Shown: positions 60,401 through 64,000 of the stretch, piece after piece | Position numbering within the stretch: the first letter of the stretch is position 1 | How the letters are laid out: each line of letters starts with the position of its first letter | From: Phlebotomus papatasi | Lineage: Eukaryota > Arthropoda > Insecta > Diptera > Psychodidae | Reading direction: 5' to 3' | Length of the DNA: 64,000 nucleotides | Assembly (NCBI RefSeq): GCF_024763615.1 | Contig: NC_077224.1 | Span: forward strand, 37,334,712 to 37,398,711 | Position numbers and translations under genes: made by a program | The notes under the pieces: model-generated | Database searches by the model: none | The model's input: only the letters and a program-made list of their open reading frames with translations | Told to the model about the DNA's origin: nothing

Positions 60401-61274
60401 TGAAGAGAATGCAATTAAATGGACTAGAATTTACAATGAAATTTGCTGAAACGGCGCAATGAAGCTGAACAAGAATACGTTATTGAAGAGGGAACGACAA
60501 TTTGTGAATTATCGCCACAATAATTGCATTAGACATAATAATATGAACTCCATATATTATATTTATGGTAATTTCAAATAAATATTTAAAAGTTATTAGG
60601 TTTAATAACCCAACTATTAGTGAGAAAAAAAAAGAGTACAAACACGCACGAGATACTATTTAAAAAATGTTTTTAGCGAATTAGCGCTTAAACTATTTAA
60701 ACACTTGCTTTTGCATCACAGCCGGGAAAATGCGCAATTTTGTAAATATTAAAAACATTATTTTAATATAGACATTTCATTATAATGAACGCTCTCCCCT
60801 TCAACTCTTCTATTTACGTTAAAACTGTTTTACATCATTATCTTCAGAATTTATTAAAATTAGAAACAATAAAATTGATTTAAGCATAATTCAAAAGTAG
60901 TTTGTTTACAAATGAATATCTAAGGGAAACGATGTTAGACAATTAGAATTTTAGATGAATAGAAATGATAATTAAAATAACTTCTTTTACGATTAAGAAC
61001 ATCAACAAACAATAAGAAGTAAAATTACTAATTGCTATCATTGTTAATAAATTAAATAATGAAATAAGTGTTTAATTAGCTCATATAATGAAATTATTAA
61101 AAAAGATTCTTTTAATAAAGCCCCAAGAAGCAATAAATACCTAACTCACAAATTAGTTTAGACAGTTGCAAAATGCATTTTATTTAATAAAAGTTACTAT
61201 TCTAAAATTATTACAGTTTGAAATTGGTCCTTAAAATTTATTTTTCAGCCTTACAAGTAAATATATAATACAAA
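57441..61274. other. AT-rich DNA upstream of Tob, no gene supported
   Basis: Contains GA-runs near 58289 and 59225 and a (TA)n run at 60323-60342. The 78-residue + frame at 58302-58538 is unrecognised. No repeats with clear ends. Confidence 0.4.
60323..60342. repeat. (TA)n microsatellite
   Basis: About ten uninterrupted AT units. Confidence 0.9.
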
Positions 61275-61560
61275 AGGGGTAGCAAAGCGTCCTATCCTTT
61301 GCGAAATAATCGAATTCGTGGCTTAAATCCTACATTTAAAAAAAAAATAACTTTCACACTTGCTTTCACATCATTTATACTTTTGCCGGTTCACTACTAA
61401 TGTGAACCTATTTATGTAACTGATTGAAACACTATAAATTTCTTCGAAAATAGCTAAAAAGTAACACAGTTGAGTTTTTGATAAAGATTAACCATCGGTT
61501 AATAACTGATTTACCGATTCATAACCAATTAGAAAAGCTATTCGATGATCTGTTTCGAAA
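61275..61560 (+). mobile_element. Truncated GGGTGGCAAAGCG element
   Basis: GGGGTAGCAAAGCGTCCTAT...CGAAATAATCGAATTCGTGG followed by ACCGATT-type words; the 3' end is missing. Confidence 0.55.
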
Positions 61561-61624
61561 GTCAATGAAAAGAGATTTTTACTTCTCGTTTTATCCGTGC
61601 AGAGGCTGAAGTATTTCTTATTAG

Positions 61625-62490
61625 AATTTCGGAGTGTCTCGAGTGTAAACATGTGTCAGTTTTCATTTTGTGATGGAGATAATCATACCAACGAACCTCA
61701 TAATATTCCTATCTTATTATTAAAACCGTTCAACATCTATGAGTAACTCCTTTGACAGCTTCTTGGTGTGGTATTTCATAAATTTTAATAACTGTGCGCG
61801 AAATTTTGGTATGAAAATTCGGAATTGATTTTGTATTTTCCGAACTTCAACGTAATTTTCTACAAAAAGAGAGCCATTCTTTCCGTACAGAAGTAGATCT
61901 TTAAAAATTCGAAAATCTATTTGAAGATCCAAAAAAGAGACTTTCTCTTACTTCTTAATGCTTTCGCAAGATGGAGAAAGTTACATCCTGTTCGAATTTC
62001 GAAGTGTTCAAGTGTCAAAATGTGTCGGTCTTCGCATAGTTGTGAGGAAAAAAACTGAATAACGACGTTTACTGTTCTTGTTCTATTATTTAATCACTCC
62101 ATAATCACTGAGTAACTCTTTTTCCAGCTTTTTGTGTGATATTTGATAAATTTTCCCCACCTTGTTCGTAATTTAGTATGAAAATTCGAAATTGAATTTG
62201 AATTCTTCGATCATCAACGACTTTTTGTGCAAATAAAGTTCCATTTACCTTTTATCCAAGACACTATTGGAGAATCAAAATCTACTTGTGTTTAGGCTCA
62301 TTTACTTTTTAGCAGAGACACTTTTGGAGCATCAAACACCGACGGTGAGTACACCAAATGATTATAAAGAAAATTATGTATATAATGTGATAAGAAATTG
62401 TAACCTTTGTTTTTTTTTGATTTTCCTCATAATAAAGTGCAAAACTAACAAACGTTGACACTTCAGACACTTCGAAATTCGAACAGGAAA
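61625..62490. repeat. Direct and inverted duplications
   Basis: A unit starting near 61627 (TCGGAGTGTCTCGAGTGT) recurs diverged about 374 bp later (62000). Both contain GAGTAACTC and GTATGAAAATTCG.AATTGA. TCCTGTTCGAATTTCGAAGTG (61987-62007) also recurs inverted at 62473-62488, enclosing about 500 bp. A further pair of about 60-bp repeats lies at 62240-62340. Confidence 0.5.
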
Positions 62491-63372
62491 TTATATGGGT
62501 TCAGACCTATAATGGCTCCGGACAGTAATAACCTTTCGAAGATATAAGGGCACTCCAAAGCGAAGTAATAATCAAAATCAAGGTCTAAAGTGCAAGTTTA
62601 AAAATATGTCACTTTAGCGCTGGAGTTCTTCCATTTCGAATTTTCGGTATTTTTGACACTTCAGTACATAAACTTTTGATATAAGAATTGATTTTTTGTG
62701 TAGTTTTTGTGAAATTTCACGATGACAGAACATTTGAATTTCAATTTCATTAAAATAAGATCTCTTTTTCATGAATTTATTCACTTTTGTACATCTCATC
62801 GATTTAAATTTTGGAACTTCTACTACTACTTTTAGGTAAATTCTTTTAAATATACATTCGAATCGGTACAGTATAAACCTCAATCAGACAGGGATCTTAA
62901 ATCAGGAAGGTTATTACTGTACACAAGGAATAAGGCTGATCCATATGGCTTAACTTCTCTAATTCCTTATCAGTCAAGATTTTCTGGAAAATTTTGATTT
63001 AAGATTGGATTTATTAAAGACAAATAAGTTCTAAACTTAGCTAAAACCAATAGAATTGGTTACTATTTAGGATTTTGAAACTTTCGGGAGTTGGGCTAAA
63101 CGCCTAGTCTGATGAAGACCGCTTTATATGATCCACCTTTCAGAATTTTATTTAAAAAGAAAAGTGAAAATGTCTTTGCTTTTTAAAATCGACCAGCGAA
63201 TTATTCAAACTATATCAGTGAACATTACGTGAACATGTGACAGCATCAGGTTTTGGGACCTGTAGGAAAATTTTGTAACACTCTGGCAATGCCATTACAA
63301 ATTGCGTTCAAATCTTTAGGAGTGTTTTTTTCGAAAATGTGAGTCTCCAGCCACGTGACATCGCTATTTCTT
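62491..63372. other. No gene seen
   Basis: The 89-residue minus frame (62614-62883) is Lys/Glu/Phe-rich with no known motif. The dispersed repeat at 62946-63115 is listed separately. Confidence 0.35.
62946..63115 (+). repeat. Dispersed repeat, copy 2
   Basis: Partner of 25594-25785 in the same order and strand. Confidence 0.5.
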
Positions 63373-63500
63373 TACAGTAGACTTTCGCTATTTCGTTTCT
63401 TATCGGGCTACTTTTTAATTCGGACGGCAGTTGAATTCTAAAAAAGTTTGTTGATATTTTGCACGTTTGATTATGTTTATCGAATGGAGCAAATATGCTC
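63373..63500. mobile_element. Pogo-like terminus; uninterrupted relative of 2097-3770
   Basis: TACAGTAGACTTTCGCTATT through TTAATTCGGACGGCAGTTGA and AAGTTTGTTGATATTTT aligns to both halves of the sequence broken at 2142 and 3698. No opposite end was found before the window edge. Confidence 0.5.
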
Positions 63501-64000
63501 AAATTTGTCATGATTTTTCTTAGTCATATTGTGATATTTCATTATTAGAACTTTCTTTTTTTAAGATGTAAATTTAATATGAGTATTGAATCAGAAATAG
63601 TTGCTTTTCAAACGGTTTGACGTCCGAATTTCTCTATCCCAACCCACACTCTTAGAAAAATTTAGACGCGATTACTAATGAAAATTAGTTGTTCGGGCGA
63701 TTATTATCAAATCTATTTAAAATAGTTCTTATATTCTTAAAACATTATACTCATAATAAATTTATTAGTAGTGAGAATATAAGACAATATTTACGTGGAT
63801 AAGTTGCGGCAATTATTTCATAATGCTTTCATACAATTATATTTGCTTGTGTTAATTAAATTAAATCATTATCCCAACTAATATTGGTCACTAATTCCTT
63901 TTAGTTCTCACAACCAATGTAAATAGATGGGCCTATATTTTCATAAAGTTATGACTACTTTTCCAATAGTAAAGAGTGGTTTTTATTTTAGTAATGCGTT
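63501..64000. other. No feature seen
   Basis: AT-rich sequence to the window edge. Confidence 0.4.

Overview
The window is eukaryotic: AT-rich, intron-containing, and packed with short inverted-repeat transposons. The one gene I can support is Tob (BTG/Tob family anti-proliferative protein, a CCR4-NOT adaptor) on the minus strand. Its protein has insect-type features, and the core promoter carries TATA and initiator matches. This points to an insect, most likely a fly with a fairly large genome (one intron is about 29 kb). A nematoceran such as a sand fly is plausible, but the species is inference only.

Gene layout, read right to left. A TATA/Inr promoter lies near 51805-51835, with CRE palindromes and an X-box-like site upstream at 52230-53036. 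A long non-coding first exon (about 51805-50858) ends in a GTAAGTAAT donor. A 29.1-kb first intron follows (50857-21760). Three clustered exons (21759-21478, 21406-21230, 21167-20818) encode the BTG domain and the middle of the protein. A 6.7-kb intron follows (20817-14082), then a last coding exon (14081-13508). All splice junctions are GT-AG and join in frame to give 417 residues. Downstream of the stop, a strongly strand-skewed, T-rich (+ strand) tract runs to about 5400 and may be a very long 3' UTR interrupted by transposons.

Most of the rest is intronic or flanking DNA occupied by non-autonomous mobile elements. These include at least a dozen hairpin MITEs, several with TA-compatible ends; a hAT-type MITE with a perfect 8-bp target duplication; a tRNA-derived SINE family with an (ATT)n tail; a 1.56-kb fold-back element; a family marked by GGGTGGCAAAGCG with internal 311-bp tandem units or a CAGA microsatellite; and five clear cases of one element nested inside another. 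An uninterrupted relative elsewhere in the window supports the insertion point in four of these five cases. A small hairpin at 57356-57438 has termini that look like plant Stowaway MITEs.

I found no rRNA, functional tRNA, CRISPR array or intact transposase. I see no second protein-coding gene; the remaining open frames are short, lack family motifs and lie in AT-rich or repeat DNA.
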